A stretch of 17,056 bases of DNA. Source: JANNAT01 sp031422555. Its GTDB lineage: Bacteria; Pseudomonadota; Alphaproteobacteria; Rhodobacterales; Rhodobacteraceae. Shown one piece after another: positions 8,101 to 14,463 of this stretch. The translations under genes and the position numbers were made by a program. The stretch covers positions 1 through 17,056 of the forward strand of contig JANPLZ010000133.1 of the NCBI GenBank assembly GCA_031422555.1. Reading direction: 5' to 3'. The notes beneath the pieces are model-generated. The model was not told where the DNA came from, ran no database searches, and saw only the letters and a program-made list of their open reading frames with translations. Position 1 is the stretch's first letter; every line of letters starts with the position of its first letter.

Positions 8101-8439
8101 CGCCCCGGCAGTGCCAAGGGCGTGTGTTTCATCACGCTGGAAGATGAAACCGGGGTGGCCAATCTGATCGTCTGGCCATCGGTGATGGAGGCCTATCGCC
8201 GGGTGATCATGCAATCGCGGCTGATAGATATTCGCGGTGTTTTGCAGCGCGACGCGGATGTCACGCACGTGATCGCAACCCACCTGACCGACCGCAGTGA
8301 TGCACTGGCGCGGTTGTCAAATGATGCAATGCCGGTGCCGCTGGCCCGCGCGGACGAAGTGCGCAAACCGGTTCCAAACGGCACCCATCGCCACCCCCGC
8401 GATGTGCAGATCATCCCGAAATCGCGGGATTTTCATTAA
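5137..8439 (+). CDS. dnaE2: DnaE2, error-prone DNA polymerase III alpha-like subunit
   Basis: C-family polymerase for SOS-induced translesion synthesis, the catalytic partner in the ImuA-ImuB-DnaE2 mutasome. The 1100-residue length is typical of DnaE2 and shorter than replicative DnaE. An N-terminal PHP-like domain (about residues 25-280; ELGVTSCFSFLRGAS) lacks the HxH metal motif, as usual in DnaE2, so it should not proofread. The polymerase core carries PDIDVDF with D404, D406 and D408, and a third catalytic aspartate at D555 in LKIDVLALGM. A helix-hairpin-helix region and an OB fold (ISLAGIVLIRQRPGSAKG, FITLEDETG) close the protein. The ATG overlaps the imuB stop by one base. It ends 12 bp from the convergent xerC stop. 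Assignment is very secure. Confidence 0.96.
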   Translation: MPEVENPHPRRTLKAEEFAQNPPAGFVELGVTSCFSFLRGASDAVDLAATAAAHGYDAIGIADLNTMAGVVRLHGAALKARLRPIIGCRVQLISGEAFLAYPRDRAAYGRLCMLLSKGKMQDVNGDWQAKGACDITLADLAAHATDVQLIVVPPENLDSFAASLPRLTQALPTLRHIAASYLYRGDDRARINRLDALARSAGLSILATNDVQYHTAARRPLQDVMTCILHKTTITQAGFLLAANAERHLKSPAQMTLLFRDWPHAIAASRAVADACAFDLRELAYEYPQESIPAGRTPQDYLTELTWQGAEWRYPEGLPDKIRAVLHKELAMIEKLRIAQYFLTVYDIIQFARHKVTPAILCQGRGSAANSAVCYMLGITAVDPSKHDLLFERFISEERKEPPDIDVDFEHERREEVIQHIYAKYGRNRAGLCATVIHFRPRMAIREVGKVMGLSQDVTAALAKTIWGSWGRELGAKEAAQAGIDLTDPLMARTIKLADQMIGMPRHLSQHVGGFILTENALTQTVPIGNGAMPDRSFIEWDKDDIDELRILKIDVLALGMLTCIRKAFDLIHAHYGLRFDLATVPKEDSAVYDMLCKGDSLGTFQVESRAQMNMLPRLKPRAFYDLVIQVAIVRPGPIQGDMVHPYLRRRSGREAVNYPSPGPDHDPDELRKILGRTLGVPIFQEQAMKIAIDAAKFSPAEANELRKAMATFRSRGTIEKLQEKMVGRMVARGYDPAFSQRCFDQIKGFGEYGFPESHAASFALLVYISCWIKLHYPDVFCAALLNAQPMGFYAPAQIVRDAREHGVAVQAPDVNYSDWDNTLHPVGAGAFGVRLGLRQVDGMARTMAARLMAARGDPFTDLHDLKTRSAIDAGTMRKLAAADAFRSVGLDRRQALWDARALRDAPDLPLFATAQDEGFEAQFTLPQMPVCEHVVADYQTLRLSLKAHPMAFLRKSMARQGYTAAADLPRIRNGAQISLAGIVLIRQRPGSAKGVCFITLEDETGVANLIVWPSVMEAYRRVIMQSRLIDIRGVLQRDADVTHVIATHLTDRSDALARLSNDAMPVPLARADEVRKPVPNGTHRHPRDVQIIPKSRDFH
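8413..8433 (+). terminator. Weak hairpin at the 3' end of dnaE2
   Basis: ATCCCG (8413-8418), loop AAATCG, CGGGAT (8425-8430), followed by TTTCATT. It lies inside the last codons of dnaE2. Only 12 bases separate dnaE2 from convergent xerC, so any terminator must lie within coding sequence. The stem is short and the T-run poor, so function is uncertain. Confidence 0.3.
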
Positions 8440-8451
8440 ACGATCCGGCCC

Positions 8452-9387
8452 CTATGCCCGTGGATGCGCCGCCTCGTAGACTTCCATCAGACGGGCCGCA
8501 TCCACCGCTGTATAGGCCTGCGTGGTTGAAAGTGACGCATGGCCCAGCAATTCCTGAATCGCGCGCAAATCGCCGCCCGCCGACAAAAGATGCGTGGCAA
8601 AGCTGTGGCGCATGGCATGCGGGGTGGCCGAAGATGGCAGCCCCAGTTGCATCCGCGCCTTTTCCATCACCAAGGCAATCAGCCGCGGGTTCAAGGGCCC
8701 CCCGCGCGCACCGCGAAACAAGGCTTCGGTGCGGTTCAGATCAAACGGGCATAGCGCTGCATACCGCGCCACAGCATCGCGTGCTGCGGGCAGGGTGGGC
8801 ACCAGCCGTTCCTTGTCGCCTTTGCCGCGAATGCGCAGCACTTGCGGCAACGGATGCGCGGCCCCGGTCAGCCCCATCGCCTCCGATATCCGCAACCCGC
8901 AGCCATAAAGCAGCGTCAACACCGCCATATCCCGCGCCGCAATCCAGTCTTGCGACGCCTGATCACCGACGCGGGCAATCATGTCCAGCGCCCCCTCGAC
9001 ACTTAACGGACGCGGCAGTTTGCGGCGATACTTTGGCCCGCGCGCCGATAAAATCGTGGTGGCATCAACGCCTTCGCGGTCGGCCACCCACGCCACAAAG
9101 GTCTTTACCGCCGATAAGGCCCGCGCCAAAGACCGCGCCGACAGGCCGCGGCCACGCGCATACGCCATCCACGCCCGCAAATCCGATTGCGACAAGGATG
9201 CAATCGCCCCCAACCCGGCCGATCCGCCGTGATGATCGGCCAGAAACGCCAGAAATCCTGTGATATCATGCCGATAGGCCGAAATCGTATTCACCGCCGC
9301 CCCGTCCAGCGCGCGCAAATGTTCCAACCAGCGCACCAATGCGTCGCGTTGCGCCGGAGCAATGGCCAATCTGTCTACGACAGCCAT
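8452..9387 (-). CDS. xerC: Tyrosine recombinase XerC
   Basis: Site-specific recombinase that, with XerD, resolves chromosome dimers at dif. The 311-residue protein has an N-terminal SAM-like core-binding domain (about residues 1-115) and a C-terminal catalytic domain with all active-site residues: R166 (GLRISE), K189 (RGKGDKER), H257 and R260 (HAMRHSF), H283 (LGHASLSTTQ) and the nucleophile Y292. I call XerC and not XerD because it follows a DUF484 gene, the usual arrangement. The ATG at 9387 lies within the end of that gene, a 13-bp overlap, so the two are probably translated from one transcript. It is convergent with dnaE2. Confidence 0.92.
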   Translation of the reverse strand: MAVVDRLAIAPAQRDALVRWLEHLRALDGAAVNTISAYRHDITGFLAFLADHHGGSAGLGAIASLSQSDLRAWMAYARGRGLSARSLARALSAVKTFVAWVADREGVDATTILSARGPKYRRKLPRPLSVEGALDMIARVGDQASQDWIAARDMAVLTLLYGCGLRISEAMGLTGAAHPLPQVLRIRGKGDKERLVPTLPAARDAVARYAALCPFDLNRTEALFRGARGGPLNPRLIALVMEKARMQLGLPSSATPHAMRHSFATHLLSAGGDLRAIQELLGHASLSTTQAYTAVDAARLMEVYEAAHPRA

Positions 9388-10067
9388 CGGCGCATGGTGC
9401 GTTCAAACACCCCCGCAAAGAACGCCAGCAAATCGGTGCCATGGGTGGGTTTGAACTGATGCGGATCTTCTGCCCCAAGCACCAGCATGCCGGGCAAGCG
9501 CCCCTTGCCGAAATCCAGCTTCATCAGCGCCTCGGACCGCACCCAGCCCGCGCGTTCCCCATAAAGTGCGTCGGAGGCAGGCAAAACCTGCCGCAACACC
9601 ACCGCGCGCAACGGCACGTTGCGACCGCCAGAGATATATTCGCCCACAAAGCCGGGCTCTGCCACGTAAAGCACATCGCCCAGTTTGCGCAACGCAGGGT
9701 CTTCGGCGTCCTGCACCGATTCCAACACCAGCCGCACGCAATCGACCCGTAGGGTTTGCGCCACATCTGATGCCATCGCTTTCAGGAAATCCTCAAAACT
9801 CAACGGGTCCAGCAACTGCAAAATCGCGCGGTGCACCTGATTGGTTCCGGCAAGGTTTTCATAAGCCGCTGCAATCACCGTGCGATGAGTGTCTTCCAGC
9901 CGGTCAAGACGGCCTTCCAGCCGCTCCATCGCGATGCCGCGCAGATCGACAATGTTGCTGCCCATCAGCCGCTCATTCGCGCCGATAAGGGCGTTCATCA
10001 CGTCGCGGTCTTCCAGCAAAACTTCGGGTTCCGCCAGAATGCGGTCGCGCGTGTCTTGATCCATCAT
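9375..10067 (-). CDS. DUF484 family protein
   Basis: Cytoplasmic protein of unknown function, 230 residues. Recognisable DUF484 features are the N-terminal LAEPEVLLEDRDVMNAL, a predicted coiled helix around ERLEGRLDRLEDTHR, and a GAF-like C-terminal half with PLRAVVLRQVLP, SEALMKLDF and GMLVLGAEDPHQF. In proteobacteria DUF484 genes commonly precede xerC, and here they overlap by 13 bp. Two consecutive ATG codons (10067, 10064) could start the protein; a GGCAGG-type sequence lies upstream. A promoter is predicted at 10098-10126. No molecular activity is established; the association with XerC suggests, but does not show, a link to chromosome processing. Confidence 0.88.
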   Translation of the reverse strand: MMDQDTRDRILAEPEVLLEDRDVMNALIGANERLMGSNIVDLRGIAMERLEGRLDRLEDTHRTVIAAAYENLAGTNQVHRAILQLLDPLSFEDFLKAMASDVAQTLRVDCVRLVLESVQDAEDPALRKLGDVLYVAEPGFVGEYISGGRNVPLRAVVLRQVLPASDALYGERAGWVRSEALMKLDFGKGRLPGMLVLGAEDPHQFKPTHGTDLLAFFAGVFERTMRRWLS

Positions 10068-10097
10068 GCCCTGCCTGCCCGTTTTTCATTTTCGAAC

Positions 10098-10126
10098 AGT
10101 ATACACCGGGTTTGTGCGGGCGTCAC
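10098..10126 (-). promoter_or_regulatory. Predicted sigma-70-type promoter for DUF484-xerC
   Basis: On the minus strand GTGACG (10126-10121, four of six) is followed after 17 bp by TATACT (10103-10098, five of six). The implied start near 10091 gives a leader of about 24 nt before the DUF484 ATG. Supported by motif match and position only. Confidence 0.5.
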
Positions 10127-10175
10127 CTGCCAGCACTGCGGCCGCGCAAAGGCGTGGCATTCATGCCAATTTATC

Positions 10176-10261
10176 TAAAATTTGCGTTTCATTTTGGAAA
10201 AAATACTCCACGGGGGAGGCGGCAATCGGCTTCGATTGCCGCCAGGGGGTGTGAAACCCCC
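10176..10261 (-). repeat. Structured 3'-end repeat element, copy 2 (downstream of tal)
   Basis: Read on the minus strand, this starts 26 nt after the transaldolase stop: GGGGG, TTTCACACCCCC, then a perfect 11-bp stem (GGCGGCAATCG, loop AAGC, CGATTGCCGCC; arms 10218-10228 and 10233-10243), then TCCCCCGTGG, AGTATTTTTT, and ATGAAACGCAAATTTTA. The same flanking modules in the same order occur at 1866-1950, also just after a minus-strand gene. The central stem is a different sequence but fully paired. A terminator or 3'-UTR role for the transaldolase transcript is likely; on the plus strand no gene feeds into it. Confidence 0.75.
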
Positions 10262-10287
10262 GACTGCCGCCGGGCCAAAAGCCTGCG

Positions 10288-10941
10288 TTACAAAATCTTC
10301 TGCCCGGTTTTCGCCCAATCCTTCATGAACTGCGCAAGGCCCGCATCGGTCAGCGGGTGGTTGATCATCGCTTTGATCACCGCTGGCGGTGCGGTGATCA
10401 CATCAGCGCCGATCAGCGCGCATTGGGTGACATGGTTGACCGAACGCACCGAGGCCGCCAAAATCTGCGTGTCAAAGCCGAAATTGTCATAAATCTGGCG
10501 GATGTCACTGATCAATTCCATCCCGTCCATGTTGATATCATCCAGCCGCCCGACGAAAGGCGAGATAAACGTGGCCCCGGCTTTGGCAGCCAGCAACGCC
10601 TGATTGGCGGAAAAACATAAGGTTACGTTGACCATGCGGCCTTCGCCCGTCAACACTTTGCAGGTTTTCAGCCCGTCCCAGGTCAGCGGCACTTTGACGG
10701 TGATGTTGGGGGCAATCTCGGCCAGTTTGCGGCCTTCGGCGATCATGTCATCCGCCGTCAACGCCACCACTTCGGCAGAAACCGGGCCGGACACGATGCT
10801 GCAGATCTCACGGGTGACGTCCAAGATATCGCGCCCCGATTTCAGGATGATCGACGGGTTGGTGGTCACCCCGTCAACCATGCCAAGATCGTTCAATTCG
10901 GCAATGGCTGCGACATCGGCGGTATCGACAAAGAATTTCAT
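10288..10941 (-). CDS. tal: Small-type transaldolase (TAL/FSA family)
   Basis: Class I aldolase-fold enzyme of 217 residues, the usual length of the compact TAL/FSA family. It should transfer a dihydroxyacetone unit between sugar phosphates in the non-oxidative pentose phosphate pathway. The Schiff-base lysine is K83 (NITVKVPLTWDG), and the N-terminus MKFFVDTADV and segment VTTNPSII are typical. Two residues separate the subfamilies: here E57 and F129 match transaldolases, whereas E. coli fructose-6-phosphate aldolase has Gln59 and Tyr131 at these sites, so I favour transaldolase. I chose the ATG at 10941, with AAGGA a few bases upstream; a longer frame from 11004 adds residues not found in the family. 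It is divergent from priA and followed by a structured repeat. Confidence 0.92.
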   Translation of the reverse strand: MKFFVDTADVAAIAELNDLGMVDGVTTNPSIILKSGRDILDVTREICSIVSGPVSAEVVALTADDMIAEGRKLAEIAPNITVKVPLTWDGLKTCKVLTGEGRMVNVTLCFSANQALLAAKAGATFISPFVGRLDDINMDGMELISDIRQIYDNFGFDTQILAASVRSVNHVTQCALIGADVITAPPAVIKAMINHPLTDAGLAQFMKDWAKTGQKIL

Positions 10942-11032
10942 GGGCTTGGTCCTTCGGACGGTTTGTGACGGGTTGTGAGGGGGCTGCGCACAGTTTACCC
11001 CCAAAGGACGGCAAAGGGAAAGGGCGCATCGG

Positions 11033-13222
11033 GTGGCGGAACGGGTTTACAGCGCGGGTGAACTGGTCGGCGTGCTGACAACCGAACCTTTGGGCCGCAT
11101 TCTGGATTACAAAGCCCCCGAAGAAGGCTGCGGAACAGGTGATTTTGTCGAAGTGCCGCTGGGCCCGCGCCGGGTGATCGGGGTGGTGTGGGGCCAAGGG
11201 ATCGGCAATTTTGATCCCGCCCGCATCCGCGCCATCCATCGCGTGCTGGATGCCAGCCCGATGCGGGCCGAATTGCGTGCTTTTCTGACCCGCGCCGCCG
11301 ACTACACTCTGACACCGCTGGCGGCGATGCTGCGGTTGGCCACCCGCGCGCCGGGTCTGTCCGATCCGCCGTCGATGCGCCGGGTGTTGCGGTTAGGCGA
11401 TACCATTCCCAACCAGATGACCGACGCGCGGTTTCGCGTCGTCGAGGCGCTGCGCCGCTTTGGCGGAGCGGCGGTAACGGCGGCCGAACTGGCCCAAGAG
11501 GCCGCCACCAGCCCGGCGGTGATCAAGGGCCTGATCAAGCTGGGCGTGGTGATCGAAACCGCCGCGCCGCGCGATTTGCCCTATCCGGCGCTGAACCCGG
11601 CGGGGGCCGCGCGGCTGACCGGCGATCAGGTGGCGGCGGGCGATGCGCTGGTGGCATCGGTGGTGCAGGGCGGTTACAGTTGCACCTTGCTGAAAGGCAT
11701 CACCGGGTCGGGCAAAACCGAGGTCTACCTCGAGGCGGTGGCAGAATGTTTGCGTCAGGGGCGTCAGGCGCTGGTGCTGTTGCCCGAAATCTCATTGACC
11801 GCCGATTTCATCAACCGGGTTGAGCAGCGGTTCGGCGCCCGTCCCGCCGAATGGCATTCGGGTGTGACGATGACCGAACGGCGGCGGTTGTGGCGCATGA
11901 TCGGGCGCGGCGACGCGCAGTTTGTCGTCGGTGCGCGCTCGGCGCTGTTTTTGCCGTTCCGCGATCTTGGGCTGATCGTGGTCGATGAAGAACACGACAC
12001 GTCTTATAAACAAGATGACGGGGTTTTGTATAATGCCCGCGATATGGCGGTGTTGCGGGCCGCCATCGTGGGCGCGCCGATTGTGCTGGCGTCGGCCACG
12101 CCCTGCCTTGAGACTTGGGCCAATGTCGAGGCGGGCAAATACGCGCGCCTTGATCTGGCCTCGCGCTATGGGGCGGCGGCGTTGCCGGACATGCACGCCA
12201 TTGATATGCGCGCGGAAAAGCTGGCAAATGATCAGTGGATCTCTTCCAAGCTGGCGGCAGAAGTGACTCGCCGCATTGAAAAATCTGAACAGTCATTGCT
12301 GTTTATCAACCGTCGCGGCTTTGCGCCGATCACGCTGTGCCGGGCCTGCGGGCATCAGGTGGGCTGCGAGGATTGCGATGCGCGCATGGTGGAACACCGG
12401 TTTCTGAAACGGTTGGTCTGTCATCAATGTGGGGCCACCAAACCGGTGCCAACTGCCTGTCCGGCCTGCGGCGTTGCAGGCCGCATGGCCGCTGTCGGGC
12501 CGGGGGTGGAACGGCTGGCCGAAGAGGTGGCGGCGCGGTTCCCGCAGGCCCGGCTGGCGGTGTTGTCGTCCGATTTGTTCGGCTCGGCGCGGGCGCTGAA
12601 AGAACAGATCGGCGTCATTGCGGCGGGCGGTGCGGATATCATTATTGGGACCCAGATCGTGGCCAAAGGCCATAACTTTCCGCTGCTGACATTGGTGGGG
12701 GTGATCGACGCCGATCTGGGATTGCAAGGCAGCGACATGCGCGCGGCCGAGCGCACCTTCCAACTGATGCGACAGGTGGCGGGTCGGGCGGGGCGGGCGG
12801 ATCGGCCGGGCACGGCCTTTTTGCAAACCCATCAGCCCGAACACCCGGTCATTCGCGCCATTCTTGGCGGCGACGAAGAAGCGTTCTGGCGCGCCGAAGC
12901 GGCGGAACGTCAGGCCGCAGGTGTGCCGCCTTACGGGCGCATGGCGGGCATCATCCTGTCATCGCCCGATGTGGCGCAGGTGTTTGACATCGGGGCCGAA
13001 CTGGCGCGACTGGACGCGCCGTTGCGCCGGGTTGGCGCCCAAGTGTTTGGCCCTGCCCCCGCCCCCATCGCCCGGGTGCGCGGGCGGCACCGGGTGCGAC
13101 TTTTGGTCAAGGCGGGCAAGACCGTGGCGCTCCAGGCGGCATTGGCGGAATGGGTGGCACAGATCAAACTGCCCAATACCATGCGCCTGTCGATTGATAT
13201 TGATCCGCAAAGTTTTTACTGA
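11033..13222 (+). CDS. priA: Primosomal replication restart helicase PriA
   Basis: Superfamily 2 helicase that recognises stalled forks and reloads the replicative helicase. The 729-residue protein has an N-terminal DNA-binding domain (about 1-200), Walker A at G222-ITGSGKT with K228, the DEEH box at 318-321, and the eight zinc-binding cysteines of PriA: C436, C439, C445, C448, C463, C466, C476 and C479. Later helicase motifs include IIIGTQIVAKGHNFP and QVAGRAGRADRPG. The start is GTG at 11033 with AAAGGGAAAGGG at 11013-11024 upstream. It diverges from tal across 91 bases. The stop is followed by a DnaA-box sequence and an AT-rich palindromic region. Assignment is very secure. Confidence 0.96.
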   Translation: MAERVYSAGELVGVLTTEPLGRILDYKAPEEGCGTGDFVEVPLGPRRVIGVVWGQGIGNFDPARIRAIHRVLDASPMRAELRAFLTRAADYTLTPLAAMLRLATRAPGLSDPPSMRRVLRLGDTIPNQMTDARFRVVEALRRFGGAAVTAAELAQEAATSPAVIKGLIKLGVVIETAAPRDLPYPALNPAGAARLTGDQVAAGDALVASVVQGGYSCTLLKGITGSGKTEVYLEAVAECLRQGRQALVLLPEISLTADFINRVEQRFGARPAEWHSGVTMTERRRLWRMIGRGDAQFVVGARSALFLPFRDLGLIVVDEEHDTSYKQDDGVLYNARDMAVLRAAIVGAPIVLASATPCLETWANVEAGKYARLDLASRYGAAALPDMHAIDMRAEKLANDQWISSKLAAEVTRRIEKSEQSLLFINRRGFAPITLCRACGHQVGCEDCDARMVEHRFLKRLVCHQCGATKPVPTACPACGVAGRMAAVGPGVERLAEEVAARFPQARLAVLSSDLFGSARALKEQIGVIAAGGADIIIGTQIVAKGHNFPLLTLVGVIDADLGLQGSDMRAAERTFQLMRQVAGRAGRADRPGTAFLQTHQPEHPVIRAILGGDEEAFWRAEAAERQAAGVPPYGRMAGIILSSPDVAQVFDIGAELARLDAPLRRVGAQVFGPAPAPIARVRGRHRVRLLVKAGKTVALQAALAEWVAQIKLPNTMRLSIDIDPQSFY

Positions 13223-13233
13223 CTGCGGGCGTC

Positions 13234-13242
13234 TGTGGATAA
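13234..13242 (-). promoter_or_regulatory. Perfect DnaA-box 9-mer (TTATCCACA)
   Basis: TGTGGATAA on the plus strand, i.e. TTATCCACA on the minus strand, is the consensus high-affinity DnaA box. It is the only perfect copy I found and lies 12 bases after the priA stop, touching the AT-rich inverted repeats. A single box does not make an origin; it could be a regulatory or titration site, or chance. Confidence 0.4.
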
Positions 13243-13282
13243 AAATCTTGGAAGATTTTTGTAAAATTTTTCAAAAAATTTT
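13241..13282. terminator. AT-rich double inverted repeat between priA and the DUF6958-like gene
   Basis: First inverted repeat: AAAAATCTT (13241-13249), GG, AAGATTTTT (13252-13260). Second: AAAATTTTT (13263-13271), C, AAAAAATTTT (13273-13282). The block is nearly pure A/T in a GC-rich genome. It lies between convergent genes, so a bidirectional terminator is the simplest reading, although the stems are weak because they are AT-only. Confidence 0.5.
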
Positions 13283-13295
13283 GCGAACTGCCCCG

Positions 13296-13598
13296 TCAGG
13301 CGGGCGCAACAACCCACAACCGCACCGGGGCCGATTTCGCGCGGCGGATCACGCCTTTGGCTTCCAGATCCAGTTGCACGCATTTAACCCACCAGCCACA
13401 GGTCTCCCCGCCCGGAAACAACAGCGCCGACAGCGCGGGGCGCACGGCGGTGTTGACCTCAACCATCGTCATTCCCGGCGCCTGCCGGGGCAGGGCAGCC
13501 AGCATCACCCGGCGCATCTCGGCATATTTTGCCGCGTCAACCCGGTAGACCTTGCCCGGCTGGCCGATATTCTGAACGTCGATCTTGTTACTGGGCAA
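13296..13598 (-). CDS. Small DUF6958-like protein
   Basis: Predicted soluble protein of 100 residues. It resembles what I recall of the DUF6958 family: DVQNIGQPGKVYRVDAAKY near the start, then FPGGETCGWWVKCVQLDLEAKG, which looks like a winged-helix-like fold, ending with VRLWVVAPA. I placed the start at TTG 13598 (MPSNKIDVQNI after initiation) because AGGAGG stands five bases upstream at 13609-13604. The longer frame from 13652 adds a cysteine- and arginine-rich stretch that looks unlike family members. No function is known; a DNA-binding role would be a guess. It is convergent with priA and divergent from msrA across 97 bases. Confidence 0.75.
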   Translation of the reverse strand: MPSNKIDVQNIGQPGKVYRVDAAKYAEMRRVMLAALPRQAPGMTMVEVNTAVRPALSALLFPGGETCGWWVKCVQLDLEAKGVIRRAKSAPVRLWVVAPA

Positions 13599-13603
13599 TG
13601 CGT

Positions 13604-13609
13604 CCTCCT
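13604..13609 (-). promoter_or_regulatory. Strong Shine-Dalgarno that fixes a TTG start
   Basis: AGGAGG on the minus strand, five bases before the TTG at 13598. This is a perfect anti-16S match and decides the start of the DUF6958-like gene in favour of TTG over the longer upstream frame. Confidence 0.75.
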
Positions 13610-13640
13610 GTCTGGCAATCGGGCCTTCACAAAGCCGTGG

Positions 13641-13670
13641 CTGGCAAGACACCGCCCGCCACCCTATATT
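13641..13670 (+). promoter_or_regulatory. Predicted promoter of msrA
   Basis: CTGGCA (13641-13646, four of six) and TATATT (13665-13670, five of six) are separated by 18 bp. The implied start near 13677 leaves a leader of about 19 nt before the msrA ATG. The -10 match is good; the -35 is moderate. Confidence 0.4.
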
Positions 13671-13695
13671 ACATCAAAGCAAACCGGAGGCCGCC

Positions 13696-14352
13696 ATGTT
13701 TTTCAACACCCGCAGCAAAATGGAGATGGTGACGCCGGATCGGGCTTTGCCCGGCCGCGCCGAGCCGCTGCCAACCGCCCAGACGCATTTCATCTCGGGC
13801 CTGCCGCTTAAATCGGCGGTGCCTGCGGGGATGGACGAGGCGATGTTCGGTATGGGCTGTTTTTGGGGGATAGAGCGGGTGTTCTGGCAAACCCCCGGTG
13901 TGTGGCTGACCATGGTAGGCTACGCCGCGGGCTATACGCCCAACCCGACCTACAAGGAAACCTGCACCCAGTTGACCGGCCACAACGAAGTGGTCCGGGT
14001 GATCTATGATCCGGCGGTGATATCGTATGAAAACCTGCTGAAAGTGTTTTGGGAAAATCACGACCCGACCACCGGCATGCGGCAGGGCAATGATGTGGGG
14101 TCAACTTACCGTTCTGGCATCTACACTTACGGGGCCGCACAACTTGCGGCGGCGGCGGCCAGCAAGCAACGTTATGGCGAGATATTGGGCAAGGCCGGCT
14201 TTGGCGCCGTGACCACCGAAGTGCTGCCAGCACCGGTGTTTTACTTTGGCGAAGAGTATCACCAGCAGTATCTGGCAAAGAACCCCGACGGTTATTGCGG
14301 GGTGCGCGGCACCGGCATCAGTTGCCCGATTGGCGTTGGCGTTGCCAGCTAA
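13696..14352 (+). CDS. msrA: Peptide methionine-(S)-S-oxide reductase MsrA
   Basis: Reduces the S-epimer of methionine sulfoxide in oxidised proteins, using thioredoxin for recycling. The 218-residue protein has the catalytic GCFWG motif with C55, an acidic/aromatic substrate pocket, FYFGEEYHQQYL near the C-terminus, and two C-terminal cysteines, C201 and C210 (GYCGVRGTGISCP), placed like the recycling cysteines of the E. coli enzyme. The N-terminal extension before GCFWG (about 50 residues) also matches the E. coli-type length. I chose ATG 13696 with CGGAGG at 13685-13690. The frame extends upstream to 13585 but that part overlaps the divergent gene and is unlikely to be coding. A hairpin follows the stop by 16 nt. 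Confidence 0.95.
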   Translation: MFFNTRSKMEMVTPDRALPGRAEPLPTAQTHFISGLPLKSAVPAGMDEAMFGMGCFWGIERVFWQTPGVWLTMVGYAAGYTPNPTYKETCTQLTGHNEVVRVIYDPAVISYENLLKVFWENHDPTTGMRQGNDVGSTYRSGIYTYGAAQLAAAAASKQRYGEILGKAGFGAVTTEVLPAPVFYFGEEYHQQYLAKNPDGYCGVRGTGISCPIGVGVAS

Positions 14353-14368
14353 CGCGGTTCAGGCTTGC

Positions 14369-14406
14369 GCAGCCGATGGGTCTGCCAGACCCAGAGCCAC
14401 GGCTGC
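14369..14406 (+). other. Nested hairpin after msrA
   Basis: Outer stem GCAGCCG (14369-14375) with CGGCTGC (14400-14406), seven pairs; inner stem GGGTCT (14378-14383) with AGACCC (14387-14392), six pairs. No T-run follows, so it is a poor intrinsic terminator; it may stabilise the msrA 3' end or be part of the leader of the next gene. Confidence 0.5.
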
Positions 14407-14431
14407 AGTCTTGTGATGCCTTGATTGCCGT

Positions 14432-14458
14432 CTTGCCATCCCTTAGGGGGGTGCCAAG
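14432..14458 (+). promoter_or_regulatory. Hairpin abutting the methyltransferase start
   Basis: CTTGCCATCCC (14432-14442) pairs with GGGGTGCCAAG (14448-14458): ten pairs including one T-G wobble, with one C-C mismatch and a five-base loop. It ends five bases before the ATG at 14464 and covers the purine-rich bases that could serve as ribosome binding site, so it could limit initiation. Confidence 0.4.
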
Positions 14459-14463
14459 AGTGC

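Noticed and set aside
13234..13282. Replication origin
   Set aside because: There is only one DnaA box and none of the usual origin neighbours; it is kept only as an observation.
14353..14463. A known SAM riboswitch before the methyltransferase
   Set aside because: I could not fit the hairpins to any SAM or SAH class consensus from memory, so no class is claimed.
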